64,000 nt of DNA from Pomphorhynchus laevis (GCA_012934845.2 WNNJ02002583.1:1-64000); one strand, 5' to 3'; counted from the stretch's first letter, positions 53,100 through 64,000 are shown. Translations and numbers: made by a program. The notes: generated by a model from the letters alone, not told the origin.

Positions 53100-55534
53100 T
53101 TTGATCAGTCATTGATGTAAATCTTAGACGCTTGCCCATCTTTTACTATGTTTGATAATACTGTGCTTGTTCGTTTATTCTAAGCCTTGTAGCACGTATA
53201 CAAACCGATGCACTAACTGCAATGGCGACACTGATTTTTGATTTCAGCCTAGAAATACATTCGCTGTATGCAAGCTTATTACGATCAGCAGATTTGGCTG
53301 CTATCCATTTTAGTATTTTATCTGTCTCAGGTCCAATACCACCTGACGTAGAAAATATAAGAGGAAAGAAAGTACCTCTTTCTATATCTGCAATTCGTTC
53401 ACCGTACTTTGCATATTTCCGCTGTTGATGGTATATATGGCATTCGAGAGGAGTTTTGCAAGAGTATGTAGGTGCCAAAGAGCTGTAAATACATATGTCC
53501 AAAAAGGATCGCACCATATTTCCTCCGAAAATTCCTCTACAAGCTATATCAGACCGCGCTTGATCATCAGAGCAGGTTGTTGGCTTATTAAATACGTAGT
53601 TGTTTGGTATAGATCGTAAACATGGCTCAATTTGCACGTCACAGCATACCCCTACAAGTTCCTTAGCTACAATGTCTCTCACTAAGTTATGTCTGATAAT
53701 AGTCATGGCACCAGTATGACATGACAATGCATGAGAAGTTGTAAAGTAAGAACCACAAGCACATTTTAGTGATGTTTCGCTTGCTTTTAGATTGTATCTT
53801 GCGCATATTGCGTCTTGGAACTCTTGTGAATTTAGCCTCGTATGTCTCATTCGGGTTGGTTTGGTACATAGCCACGAAGATGCTCCCTTGTCCGAAGCAA
53901 ACTTTATTGAATTTTGTAGATCTAATCTTAATTCCATGCGAATGGCTTCACTTTCTAATGATGCAATGACCATCTTTTCTTGTTTAATCAACTTTGCTGC
54001 TTGATTTTGAGAGGTTATAAGCTGATCTCCCACTTCTTCTAGTAACAGTGGCATGCACATTTTTCGGGATCGAACATATTCTTGTTTGGCAACCTCCATC
54101 GGGTTTAAAATCCCCAAACCACCATATTTCGTCGGCATCATATAAATCTGTTCCAGCTCATTGTTTTCATCGTTTTGACCTATAATCTTTGGAATCAATT
54201 TCTTTGTAATCAAGTCTTTCAACGGCTTAAACCAAATAGGTTTAGTTGGACATGTGCGCATAAGGTATGTCCACTTATGTTGCAGTGCACATCTTAAAAC
54301 AAAGTATGCCACCTGGGCATCAATATCTGCAATTTCTGATAAATTTTCTACCATTTTAAGCCAGGTTGCAATCTTTGATTTTACAATATTTTCAATGAAC
54401 TCGTCAGCCCCACAAGGCGATCCAAGTGCGACGATTCCTTGGAAGGTTATTTCTATTTTAGTGTTGTTAAACAAAATCTTCGTAGTTTCTCCGTCGTTGG
54501 GATGAACCAATAATTTGCATTTTGTTTCGTTTATATGAAAACCATATTTTTCTCCTATCTGATTAAGTCTTTGCCAAACTTTATGTAATTGATCAACTGG
54601 CCCTACACAGCATGCGTCGTCGGCATACCATCTATGTACGACATTATTCGAACATTTTTGAAGTTCATTGATTAACGGAATTGAAGCCGCTGCAAATGCC
54701 GCCATTGCGAGCGGATCACCTTGTGTAAAACCTTCTCTCGAATTTATTGCCTCGTCCTTAATACATAATATTGGGGAATTTTGATAGCAGTTCGTAAGTG
54801 CAGTATATAAAGACGGGCATGTAAATTTAATGTTTTTCAACGCAAGCTGTCGGTTGACTAGATTAAAGGCATTCGTTGCGTCAATCTGAAGTATACCATA
54901 ATCATCATTTTGTTCAAATAATTCCCTTATTGAGTGTACTGCAGCCTCAGCACCACAACGCTGACCAGCACATAATTGTACACTTCCAGCCACTTTCTGT
55001 AAATCAGTCGAAATTACGGTAAGGATAGTCTTTGAAATTATTCTACGGCTAACTTCACCTATGCCAATTGGCCTAACTCCTGGATTTTTATCGAGCGGTA
55101 TTAATCTACTTGCCATTAACGCTTCAGCATTCAGTGAACTGATCTTATTAGATGCTATTTTAATGGATAATTCTGCTAACGCATTAGAAAGTCTCATTGA
55201 CTAATCCCCATAATTATGTAAAATATCGTACCAATCTTCAGCATCCAAACCTGAAGGTCCACAACTTCCATGAGTTTTCTTTGATGCTTGCCTAATGTGA
55301 TTATAATCAATTTCAAGAAATACGCTACTATGATGGTCTTGGCAGCCTGGTAATCGATGTTTAAGTATAACTTCTGGATTTGCAGGTGCACCTTGAGGAT
55401 GGAGAAGTAATAACTTATCTCTTACCTTTATATCTAGTACAAAATCATCAATGTCGTGCACTCCAGACGTCACTCCATCCGCAGCAAGTAATCTCATCGC
55501 ACTAGAAACCTTACCTTAAATGCTGTTGTATTTA
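53100..55534 (-). mobile_element. Retroelement encoding RT plus putative restriction-like nuclease
   Basis: A single long - strand coding region (55497-53146) is broken once by TAG at 55203-55201. It is inserted in, or next to, the duplicated NUDT14 piece and lies tail-to-tail with the CR1-like LINE. No terminal repeats are seen. 5' truncation is likely, as coding begins within the pre-RT region. See the coding entry for domains. Confidence 0.82.
53146..55497 (-). pseudogene. RT / zinc finger / PD-(D/E)XK-like protein
   Basis: Residues run from a linker with GSCGPSGLDAEDW, then ACRLIPLDKNPGVRPIGIGE-type fingers (here ASRLIPLDKNPGVRPIGIGE), IDATNAFNLVNR (catalytic Asp), TQGDPLAMAAF and WYADDACCVG (catalytic box). 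Next come a thumb region, a zinc finger CACGSYFTTSHALSC with RHN after it, and finally ARSDIACRG, SFLDICIYSS and a Lys/Tyr-rich helix. I read the last as the D-D-K core of a restriction-like endonuclease. RT plus CCHC finger plus such a nuclease is the plan of R2/CRE-type retrotransposons, but the RT motifs differ from those clades. Proteins of this type are, from memory, common in cnidarians and some fish. One in-frame stop (55201) interrupts it. Confidence 0.8.
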
Positions 55535-55660
55535 ATAATAATGACACCAAACAAAAACCTCCTTCAGTAATGTGCTCTTTGTTGTGGTTTCTTTATGAAA
55601 GAGAGGTATTTTTGAAAGAAAAAGGATAATCACCTAACATAGTCCCAAACAAATACTAGA
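55535..55660 (+). pseudogene. Partial NUDT14 duplicate, second half
   Basis: AATGACACCAAACAAAAACC onward matches 57820-57943, including the NUDT14 stop region and 3' flank (ACATAGTCCCAAACAAATAC). It continues exactly where the piece at 48590 stops. The reading frame is lost before the end (GGATAATCACC in place of GGATATAATCC). Confidence 0.88.
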
Positions 55661-55664
55661 AAAA

Positions 55665-56022
55665 AATTTACTTTTAACAATTTTAAAAATTTTAAACGCT
55701 GATTTAAAATTGGCGGAATTCGCGTGGAGACATTGGTGTAGACATAATAACGTTGATTTTTTCGACCAATTATTAAGTGACATCTCTGATATTTATTAAA
55801 AACTGTTTTTTTTTCTTTCCTGTTACATATTTTAATTACAGTTTAAAATATCGTTTCGAGCCATTCGACACATGCGTTGTCATCACGTAGCGGTCCGCTT
55901 ATAAATGCGTGAAGATTCCAAACCATCTGAAAATCGTTCAAACACATTATAATTTCAGTTTTCAAATTATTAAAGAAATAAAATCAGCGTTAAAAATTTT
56001 TAAAATTGTTAAAAATAAATTT
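55665..56022. repeat. MITE-like element with 38-bp inverted ends
   Basis: TTTTAACAATTTTAAAAATT to CGCTGATTT (55672-55706) is repeated as its complement at 55980-56020, enclosing about 270 bp that is less AT-rich. No coding capacity and no clear target duplication. Confidence 0.6.
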
Positions 56023-57134
56023 ATTTTTATTCAAGATAATAAAGTAATGATGCCAATTTTTTGTGTATACGTTGATTTGTTGTAAGTTGGAAATAATAAG
56101 TTAAAAATGATGATAGGATATCATACCAAAGTGCTTAAAAAGTATTTTGAAGTTCAAAAAATTAAATTTTGTTTTACAACGTAATACATGTTAAATCAAT
56201 CTCAAACTTGAAAATAATGTAGATATATTATTTGTAATCGTATTATAATATTATTGCAGTAAACAAACTACTAACAAGGGCAATGGTAAAATTTTAATTA
56301 TTTTTGTTTTAATTTAAAAAATTAAAATTTAAATTTTTTCAACATACTGAATAAATCAATTCATAAGTTTTTTTGTAAATGCTAATTGATTGATGGTCGA
56401 TGTTGTGAGATGAAAAAAGTATGGGTTATCATATCGATTTTTTAGAAAAAAATATTTTTAAGTTTAAAAAATTGAACATTTTCTCTGAAGCGTAATATAC
56501 GTCGTATCGAGCTGAAACTTATATGTGGTGTAGATACATAACGTGCTATCATTGTGGGATAATTTTTAACTAATCCGAACACTTACTTGAAAAATATTCA
56601 AATTTTAATTTTTATGAAAAAAATTTAATTTTAATTTTAAACTTTACCTACACTATGCTGCAAAAAAATGAAAAATGTTTTTTAAATGTATAATAAAGGT
56701 CTTTTGTTTTTTATAATTTTTTCTTGCCTAGTTGTGTCCGCCTTCCGGAAATGTTGCCCAAATAGGACCGCACTAATACTCTACCATAAATTTCACGGTA
56801 GAGAAATTTTTAAAATTCTTAAAATTTTTTGATAATTATTAATAATAATTATCTTTTAATAATTATATTTTCATTTATAGGCGTTTTTATTAAATATAAT
56901 TTACATTTATTATGACCGTTTATCAATGAATTATTTAATGTTTTTATAAAATGTTGATCTAAAATTATTTGCCAGATATAATATTCAATGGAACTTTCTA
57001 TATATTCGATAATAGTTCTTATTTTTCTACATGCACTTAACCTTTTGATACAATTAAAAAAATATTTTTTGACGATAAAAATTACATACTGTTTCTATGC
57101 AATAGAAATTTGGTAAATTGTCTAGTAAACTATA
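56023..57134. other. 5' flank of NUDT14
   Basis: AT-rich intergenic DNA. The promoter should lie here, but no TATA or initiator can be told apart from the background. Confidence 0.4.
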
Positions 57135-57923
57135 TTGTTTCCTCGTGAAATTGTAAGCATGTCTATTGTTAAATTGAAATTCCCTTTGTTCAGAAGATAC
57201 TCTCTTAATTACGGTCGGATAATGTGTGCTGATCGTAGATGGGTTGCAACTAACTTTTCGATATCGCAATTATCAAATGATGGATCAGATTTTGTAAAGC
57301 CATATAGTATCAATTTTACTTATTTAAATGGAAAACGGATCAGATGGGATGCTGTTAATGTGCATGACTCAGTTGCTATTATCCTATACCACGTTAAGAG
57401 AAACAGCATTGTGCTTGTACGTCAGTTTCGACCGGTTGTTTTTGTGAAAATGGTACACGAAAAGGCAGGTAAAATATGTGATATACCTGATAATTCAATA
57501 GATTACAATAGTGTGAATGTAGAAGACTCACTGACTTATGAATTATGTGCTGGAATTCTAGATAAACCAGGCCTTTCAAAGGCAGAAGTAGCAAAGGCCG
57601 AGCTTCGAGAAGAATGCGGATACGACGTTCCTGTTGATCGCCTTCTAGAAATTACAACCTTTCGCGGTTCCGTTGGTATAAGTGGAAGTACATTGACATT
57701 GTTCTACGCTGAGATAGACGATAGCATGAAAATCAACGAGGGAGGTGGAAACATTGAAGAAAATGAAAATATTGAAGTCGTTGAATGCCCTGTTGATAAA
57801 ATCAAGGATTTGTTTTATGATGACACCAAACAAAAACCTCCTTCAGTAATGTGCTCTTTGTTGTGGTTTCTTTATGAAAGAGAGGCATTTTTGAAAGAAA
57901 AAGGATATAATCCCCTAACATAG
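57135..57923 (+). CDS. NUDT14: UDP-sugar pyrophosphatase, Nudix family (NUDT14-like)
   Basis: 262 residues in one uninterrupted frame. The Nudix hydrolase domain contains HDSVAIILYHVKRNSIVLVRQFRP, the strand pair typical of NUDT14. ELCAGILDKPGLSKAEVAKA is then followed by AELREECGY, the Nudix box core whose EExG residues bind the metals. GSVGISGSTLTLFYAEI and a Gly/Glu-rich loop (EGGGNIEENENIEVVE) follow, as in the human enzyme, which hydrolyses UDP-glucose and related nucleotide sugars in the cytosol. The first Glu of the classical box is Leu, as in human NUDT14. Human NUDT14 is about 222 residues, so about 25 N-terminal residues here may be extra; translation could start at Met 9 or Met 30 (57159 or 57222). 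It is intronless, unlike the other two host genes, which suggests an old retrocopy or intron loss, though the frame is intact. Confidence 0.93.
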   Translation: MFPREIVSMSIVKLKFPLFRRYSLNYGRIMCADRRWVATNFSISQLSNDGSDFVKPYSINFTYLNGKRIRWDAVNVHDSVAIILYHVKRNSIVLVRQFRPVVFVKMVHEKAGKICDIPDNSIDYNSVNVEDSLTYELCAGILDKPGLSKAEVAKAELREECGYDVPVDRLLEITTFRGSVGISGSTLTLFYAEIDDSMKINEGGGNIEENENIEVVECPVDKIKDLFYDDTKQKPPSVMCSLLWFLYEREAFLKEKGYNPLT

Positions 57924-58002
57924 TCCCAAACAAATACTAGAAAATATTCCCATGTTTTGCTTTAAACAAATTTTGCTTTTGAGCATCTGAGTTTATATTT
58001 TA

Positions 58003-58008
58003 AATAAA
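58003..58008 (+). promoter_or_regulatory. Polyadenylation signal of NUDT14
   Basis: AATAAA lies 80 bp after the NUDT14 stop codon, the first such hexamer downstream. Confidence 0.55.
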
Positions 58009-58489
58009 AAGACATAGATTGTTCCACGATTTTATCCATAATTGGAGATTTAATCCATTACAAAAGCTGGAAAGACAAAATTTGGATTACCACCTTTTTC
58101 TTTATCCTTTATAAAAATTTTACAAAGTATAGAAATTTTTTTATTTAATAATTGACCAAGTTGATTGGTATGAATCGAAAAAGATACACGTATAGAAGTG
58201 AAATTTAAAAAATCATTTGTCTTCTTTATTCAGTGTTGAGGTTATATCTTTGTTAGAAAACATCAGTGCAATAGCTATAGGGACTTTACCTGTTGAACTC
58301 TACACAAAACAATTAAAAAATTATCCGTTGACGATTCAATAATATTGATTACTACAAATTATTTATGCGCTTATTACTAATTTATTGGCATTTTGCAAGA
58401 CCTTCAAGCACCATTTAAGTCGATATTTACAGTTAGATTTTTCCAGAATATCGTTATCCTTGTTAGTAATGGTTTTTCATATCCCATAA

Positions 58490-59330
58490 ACAAATCAACT
58501 GATTTAGCTGCAAATCAAGTCAGTTACCGTATCAAAATTCGAACAGCCCACATATTTGATTTAATTTATAGTTTTTATATTTGTATAATAATACAAATTT
58601 ATTTAATGTGGCAAATGCGTACAAGCTGTACGCTTACAAGTCCACAAACAAAAATGAGAAAGTCAAGCAGTTAAATTGTTAAAATGGGATCGGATTTGTC
58701 TTTTGAAGCACTGCAGGGAAGTTGATTGGCGTATATGAATGGGCAGATGATTCCACGATAGAGGAGCAGCCACCAGGAAGGAGCGGAGTCCAAAGGAGGT
58801 AGAGTAGTTTGGGACATGTAAAAGAAGGGAATTACAGGAACGCAAGGAACAGTAAACAGGACGGGAATTATCAAGAAAAGGAAGGTTGAGAAATGAAGGG
58901 GTATGAAAAGTTACAAGGCGGAAAGCAACGATAAGAAGACGAATTTGAACACGACAATAAATGGTAGGACAATCAAGAGAAACAAGATAGTAGGATGTAT
59001 GACTAAAACGACGAAGACGGAGGAGAACTCGAACGGCAGCGTTAATGATGCGTTGTAAAGGAAGAAGAGTGGATTTAGGTGAGTTGGAAAATAGACTAAG
59101 ACAATAATCGAGTCTAGAAAAAAGGAGAGATTATATGAGAGTCATACAAGAAGGGAAATCGATCAATCTACGAACTTGACAGAGTTTGCGGATAATCAAG
59201 GTAGATGAGCGTACTTTATCTCTAACGAAAGGTTTAAGTGAAAGTCGGTTGTCAAAATGGAAGCCTAGGAAAACGAGATTATCAACGATAGGAAGAATTG
59301 TAGAATTTAATGATACGGAGGGAGGTTCGA
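58490..59330 (-). mobile_element. L2/CR1-like LINE, 5'-truncated, with target duplication
   Basis: The - strand encodes the post-RT region of the family at 36-38.7 kb: LVFLGFHFDNRLSLKPFVRD, RRLIDF and SRLDYCLSLFSN. The C terminus SFLVAAPLSWNHLPIHIRQS ends in a stop at about 58663. The 3' tail reaches about 58595 (ATTTGCCACATTAAATAAAT read on -). A 20-bp direct repeat, TGGTTTTTCATATCCCATAA, flanks the insert at 58470-58489 and 59331-59350. About 105 bp between tail and repeat are not LINE-like. Confidence 0.85.
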
Positions 59331-59350
59331 TGGTTTTTCATATCCCATAA

Positions 59351-60339
59351 GAATTTTTTCGGTGGCCTTACTGAAAATAATTTTATTTTCTAAATAAAAT
59401 TACTTTATTTAAAAAGAAATTTTTAAATAAAAAATTTCTTTATTTACTTTTTCTGATTGTGACGCAACTTGTAATGAGCCTTGCTGCTCACTTTGTTGTC
59501 TATTGATAATAATAATAATAATAATGATGAGAAATTTCACGAATAAATTAATATAAACCAATATTCAATATGACCAATCTTAAGTTCATCAATGACATAT
59601 TTATAGAAACAATTAGTGTACGTCAGAACTTGCTTCATGTTAACCATTATATCATGTACCACGAGAGGCTTAAGTGAAAAAATAAATTAATTAAAATAGC
59701 AGGATACGCTGCGGGAAATTCGAAAAAGACATCTGATGATATACGTGTACTGTATTTTCGGCAAAACTAGTGTACTTAACCTACGGTTAAATGGCCTAAG
59801 ATACCTTTTCTGAATGCGTGGAAACTTTGTTGTTAAAAGTATATAAATATTGTAGACTATTGCTGATTCTAATACAATTGAAATTATGACTCATATTAAA
59901 TCACTAATATTTTTCTTTGATTCCTATATATACATTTTTTATTTCTTTATAATGTATAACCGATGCAGAAAGAACCTTGTTCAAATTCAATAACGCTCTA
60001 TTCGTACTCGGATATCTTCCTAAGCTTGTGGGAGGTGAATGCGTACTTTATTAATTTTGACGGAAAAATTTACGCGTGATTATGCAGCAAACTGATATCG
60101 ATGGACGTCGGATTCATCTATTACCAAACAAACCATTATGATTCAAAATCAATATTAGCTGGTAAAATGATTAGTTGCGGTTCTATTTCTACACAGTTGC
60201 AGACATATGCAAATCTCGCTGTCTTATTGTAAGGATGTCTTCTATTCGGTATAATGTTACGTGAGTATTAGTTAAGTTATCTCCACATACACATTTTTCA
60301 GATATATTCGATGTAGTCCAACCATATCTATATGATTGC
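59351..60339. other. Spacer without recognisable gene
   Basis: AT-rich sequence with an (AATAATAAT)n microsatellite at about 59500-59525. I see no coding or structural feature. Confidence 0.5.
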
Positions 60340-62150
60340 TACCTTATGAGGGCTACCATCAGCTTGTCTAGGAGTGATAAAGACGTCTGATCTACTTGTA
60401 ATAGAACTCTAGTTTTTGGTAACATCTACAATTATGAAACTGAAGCTTATTAGCTCCCTAAGCACAGTTTAACACAATCATATATAAAATTATAAAAATG
60501 TATCCTTCAACGGATCCTGTGATAAAGCAAGCAACGACAGCAAGTTAAATTCCTGCTGAATAAAATTAGGATGATCCGGAAAGCACATGGTTAGCTTAAA
60601 GAGGTAATGCCCATGCTACCACGTTAGCAAATTCTTGGAAATGCCTTTTTAATATATCACAAGGCAGCCGAAACGACTGATGGTAGTTCACCTTACTGAT
60701 GAGTGCTACCGGCTACTATCAGCTCGTCTAGGAGTGATAAGGAAATCTGCTCTACTTGTAATCGAACTCCGGTTTTTGGCAACATCTGCAATTATATATA
60801 AGTTTTTGTCGTGTTTGTTAAAACCACATGTAATGTTTATTCCCATAAGAGTGATCAATAGTATTGATTTCGTAAACAAATTGAGAGCCTTAGATTTAAA
60901 TAATAGTACATATGTAATTTTCACCTTAGACGTAAAATCACTATTTACTAATATGTCGGTAAATGACTCAGTCGACTTTGCTTTATCTAAACTTGGCTCC
61001 TTTGTACTAATGCTGAACATGTTGTAAAGCACTATAAGGTTATTTCACTTCATGTACTACTAATTTTTCATTCGATGGAATGATTTATTATCAACTATTT
61101 GGTGTAGCGATGGGATCACCGATCTATCCTGCATTGGCGGACTTGTATATGTAAAAACTAGATGAAGAACATATTAGTCGCTGTAATACTCGCCCTATCG
61201 AGTATTACGATAGGGCGAGATATCGAGTATCGTTTTACCGTTATATAGATGATATTTTCGTAATTCGGCCCAGAAGTCGGGATAAAGTAGATGATTTCAT
61301 TAGAATCTTTAATTCTTTGAAATCTCGTATATAGGTTACAATTAGCTGGCCCTCTAATGAATTTCTACCGTTCTTAGATTGTAAAGTTTCAACCAATGAT
61401 ATTACTATTACCAAGGCTTATAGGAAGGAAACTGAAACTAGTTTATATATTCGTTGGGATTGCAATCATTCGAACTCTACAAAACTAGTTGTTTTCCATG
61501 GCTTCTGACTACGAGCCTTTCGAATTTGATCCCTTGAAGTAGATCTCCACGCTGAATTTGTTACGCTTGTTACCATATTTACTTCTCTTGGTTACCCCGC
61601 TGTGAATTTAAACAATATCATAAACTTGGCAAAAGAACGTTTTAATAACTCGCATCATCTGTCTTAATTGATTCTAAACTTTTGAGGCATTAGTTATCTA
61701 TTCCATCATTAGGCAGCCTAAGTGAATACACCATAGTTAAAATAAAAGATATATTAAACAATCTGGTTTGCGGCTGAAAATGTTTTTTTTGTATTAGAAG
61801 CAATTTTTGCTTAGTGTCAGTCGTTACAAATCCAAAAAGATCATTGCCTGATAAAACATAGTCATCTATAGAGTAGGTTGCAGTAAATGTTCCAGTATAC
61901 ATGTTGGACAAACAGGACGAACTCTCAGAACGAGATTAGCTGAGCATAGAATGGCGCTCACAACATCAGCGCATTCGACATTAGCTGATCACGCATTTGA
62001 GACAAAACATGAAATAGATTTCGATAAATCTTAGATTTTATGTGCAGAACATAATCTGAATCGCCTACTGATTTTGAAGGCGGTTGCACTCAAAATATTA
62101 GATCCAGATTTGAGCATACAGAATGATTTCCTGTTACATACACTATAATC
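60340..62150 (+). mobile_element. Penelope-like element with GIY-YIG endonuclease, decayed
   Basis: RT pieces: LDLNNSTYVIFTLDVKSLFTN (about 60890-60955), GVAMGSPIYPALADLYM (about 61100-61150), FYRYIDDIFVI (about 61235) and FLPFLDCKVS (about 61370). A C-terminal endonuclease remnant follows at 61875-61960, reading HVGQTGRTLRTRLAEHR, the canonical GIY-YIG helix of Penelope-like elements. About 100 bp at 60340-60440 is a direct duplicate of 60700-60800. It is a different lineage from the copies at 15.4 and 33 kb. Multiple disruptions; old. Confidence 0.85.
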
Positions 62151-62278
62151 ATGTTGCTTTGTAATATTTTGTTGTTTCAGATTATTCTTCTTGAAAATTT
62201 GCCCCGCTAAGGATCGAAATTTTGAAAAAATGTTTAATTTCTTTTTGTTGGGAAAAAATTTCGATTTAATCTTAAGAC

Positions 62279-63200
62279 TTTTAGTTAAAATTTTTTATTA
62301 ATTTCAAAATATATAAACAAGTTGGTGTCTGTTAATAAATGAATATTAAGAGGATTCTTTGAGTTGCAAAAATAGTCGATTTAAATATTGCCTAGAGTAT
62401 GAAGCCGTAATTTCCAGCCAAATCTACTACACAAGCAAATGTATCTAAAGTATTTTTTCACAGTTAAAACCCAAACGTCAAAAGTAAAATTGTATTTATA
62501 AAATATCTTGAAAGAAATTAAAATGTAATCTGAAGATTTTTAGTTAAAATTTTTTATTAATTTCAAAATATATAAACAAGTTGGTGTCTGTTAATAAATG
62601 AATATTAAGAGGATTCTTTGAGTTGCAAAAATAGTCGATTCAAATATTGCCTAGAGTATGAAGCCGTAATTTTCAGCCAAATCTACTACACAAGCAAATG
62701 TATCTAAAGTATTTTTCCACAGTTAAAACCCAAACGTCAAAAGTAAAATTGTATTTATAAAATATCTTAAAAGAAATTAAAATGTAATCTGAAGATTTTT
62801 AGTTAAAAACTTTACGAATTTCAAAATATATAAAGACGTTGATGTCTATTAATACATTAATATTAAGAGGATTATTTAATTTGTTTATTATTATATATTA
62901 TATATTATTTATATTATAAATAATATATTTATATTTATATTATAAACAAGTTGTTTTCTCTTAATATAATGATACTAAGAGGATTTGTGTTGCGAAAATA
63001 GTCGATGCAAAATAATGTCGATACAAATATTGCCCACATTTTCTGCACATTCATTTCCTGCCAATTAATGAAACTCTTCAAATTAATTTATTAAAATTAA
63101 TTTGAAGAGTTTTATTACCACAGTGGAAAACCAAAATCGTGAAAAGTAAAATTGTATTTTTGTAATATTTTGTAAAGCTTTACGAATTTAAAAATATTTA
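62279..63200. repeat. Tandem repeat, 259-bp unit
   Basis: TTAGTTAAAATTTTTTATTA starts at 62281 and again at 62540. The two 259-bp units differ at only a few bases. A third, shorter unit starts at 62799, and diverged copies of the AAGAGGATT...AATAGTCGAT part follow to about 63200. The array begins about 130 bp after the Penelope-like element. Confidence 0.85.
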
Positions 63201-64000
63201 AACAATTTAGACTTTTAATATCAAATAAAATATATATTTTGTACAATAAAGAGCAGTGTAGTACCTTGCCTAATTCCTTATTGATATAGTAATATGTTTT
63301 TTAAACAGATCTTTCGATATGCTTGATAATATTGTTATAATATTATTTGATGCATGCTTAAAAATTTTATGTAACACTTATGATATAAAATTACCAAAAT
63401 ATAAATTCAAGCACAAACTTATATTTGCTAAAAATTTTCAATTGAGTTGAGATTTGCAGCGGATACTTGCCAGTATTGTAAATATTAAATAAATATATAA
63501 AATAGTTAAAGAATTGTTGAAGCTCGATCAAAGGAAAGAGACAAATTTTATTTCAAATAAATCGCTATCCTCTGTTAGCATCTTCAGAAAATTATTGTAA
63601 TTTTCTGTAGATGTTTCTTAAAAAACTTTCATTATATATATCCTTAGTCATCAAACTTAAATGAATAATTTATGTTTAAATAACATTTAGATTAATATAC
63701 AACCTTAGTAATTCTTACGTTTTTTCTACATTTTATTTGAATTTAAATTATTTGGTAAGTCAGATTTCGACTGACTTAGCTCTTTACTAAATCCTAATGC
63801 ATTTAAGAATGAATCAATTGAAAGTCTAAATTTTTAAAACATACGGCATCAATTATTTTAAAAATAAAAAACCAAAATACAAAAAATCAATTTTTTAAAT
63901 TAATAGTTGATACATTTTGATTAAATAGTTGCTTTCACAAATATTCGCGATAAAATTTAACCATTGAAAGATATTATTTAAAATAAACATGGAACGACAA
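63201..64000. other. AT-rich end of window with a repeat arm
   Basis: 63535-63600 carries one arm of the 0.9-kb repeat family (CCTCTGTTAGCATCTTCAGAAA). The rest shows no gene. Confidence 0.5.

Noticed and set aside
53146-55497. Considered as a host telomerase-like or retron-like RT gene
   Set aside because: The zinc finger and nuclease-like tail, the amber stop and the position inside a duplicated gene piece all indicate a mobile element.
60695-60760. ACTGATGAGTGC followed later by GGAAATC, a possible third hammerhead
   Set aside because: No stem II can be drawn next to CUGAUGA and no cleavage triplet pairs correctly; the segment is explained as Penelope-like coding sequence.

Overview
This is an AT-rich (roughly 70% A+T by eye) animal nuclear sequence. 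It has spliced genes, no prokaryotic operon structure, and a very high load of mobile elements. I read three host genes. (1) A peroxidasin-type haem peroxidase (PXDN) runs on the + strand from before the window to about 19.8 kb, as ten frame-consistent exons. (2) The DNA primase large subunit (PRIM2) lies on the - strand at 34.9-25.1 kb, as twelve short exons. Each is too small to stand out as an open frame, but they join in phase over about 467 codons. (3) An intronless UDP-sugar pyrophosphatase of the NUDT14 Nudix family lies at 57.1-57.9 kb (+). Many introns are very short (about 44-62 bp), while others have been inflated to several kb by repeats. Short introns with CR1-like LINEs, Merlin transposons, Penelope-like elements (PLEs) and a hammerhead-bearing repeat suggest a soft-bodied invertebrate. 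A flatworm is my first guess, weakly held; a cnidarian or another AT-rich lineage is not excluded.

Layout. 0-20 kb: PXDN, with introns holding an inverted-repeat family, two (AT)n-bearing repeat copies, a Merlin transposon with intact ends and an 8-bp target duplication, a minisatellite, a PLE reverse-transcriptase copy, and a 275-bp palindrome. The palindrome carries what looks like a complete hammerhead ribozyme on the - strand. 20-24 kb: a non-LTR fragment (-) and an array of fifteen 74-bp satellite units. 25-35 kb: PRIM2, whose two largest introns contain a hAT (ZBED5-like) fossil, a nested foldback with a LINE tail, and a second nearly identical PLE copy followed by a predicted pseudoknot. 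36-47 kb: a graveyard of an L2/CR1-like LINE, a Ty3/gypsy fossil and two CR1-like LINEs. 47.2-48.4 kb: a second Merlin element. 48.5-55.6 kb: a duplicated piece of NUDT14 split by two tail-to-tail retroelements. One is a nearly intact CR1-like LINE. The other encodes a reverse transcriptase fused to a zinc finger and a putative restriction-like nuclease. 57-64 kb: NUDT14, a truncated LINE flanked by a 20-bp direct repeat, a decayed GIY-YIG-bearing PLE and a 259-bp tandem array.

The host genes are functionally unrelated (extracellular matrix peroxidase, replication primase, nucleotide-sugar hydrolase). The strongest unexpected signal is the hammerhead ribozyme at 17.68-17.77 kb, with a decayed relative at about 7.0 kb. 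All coordinates and family calls come from reading the sequence; no database search was run.
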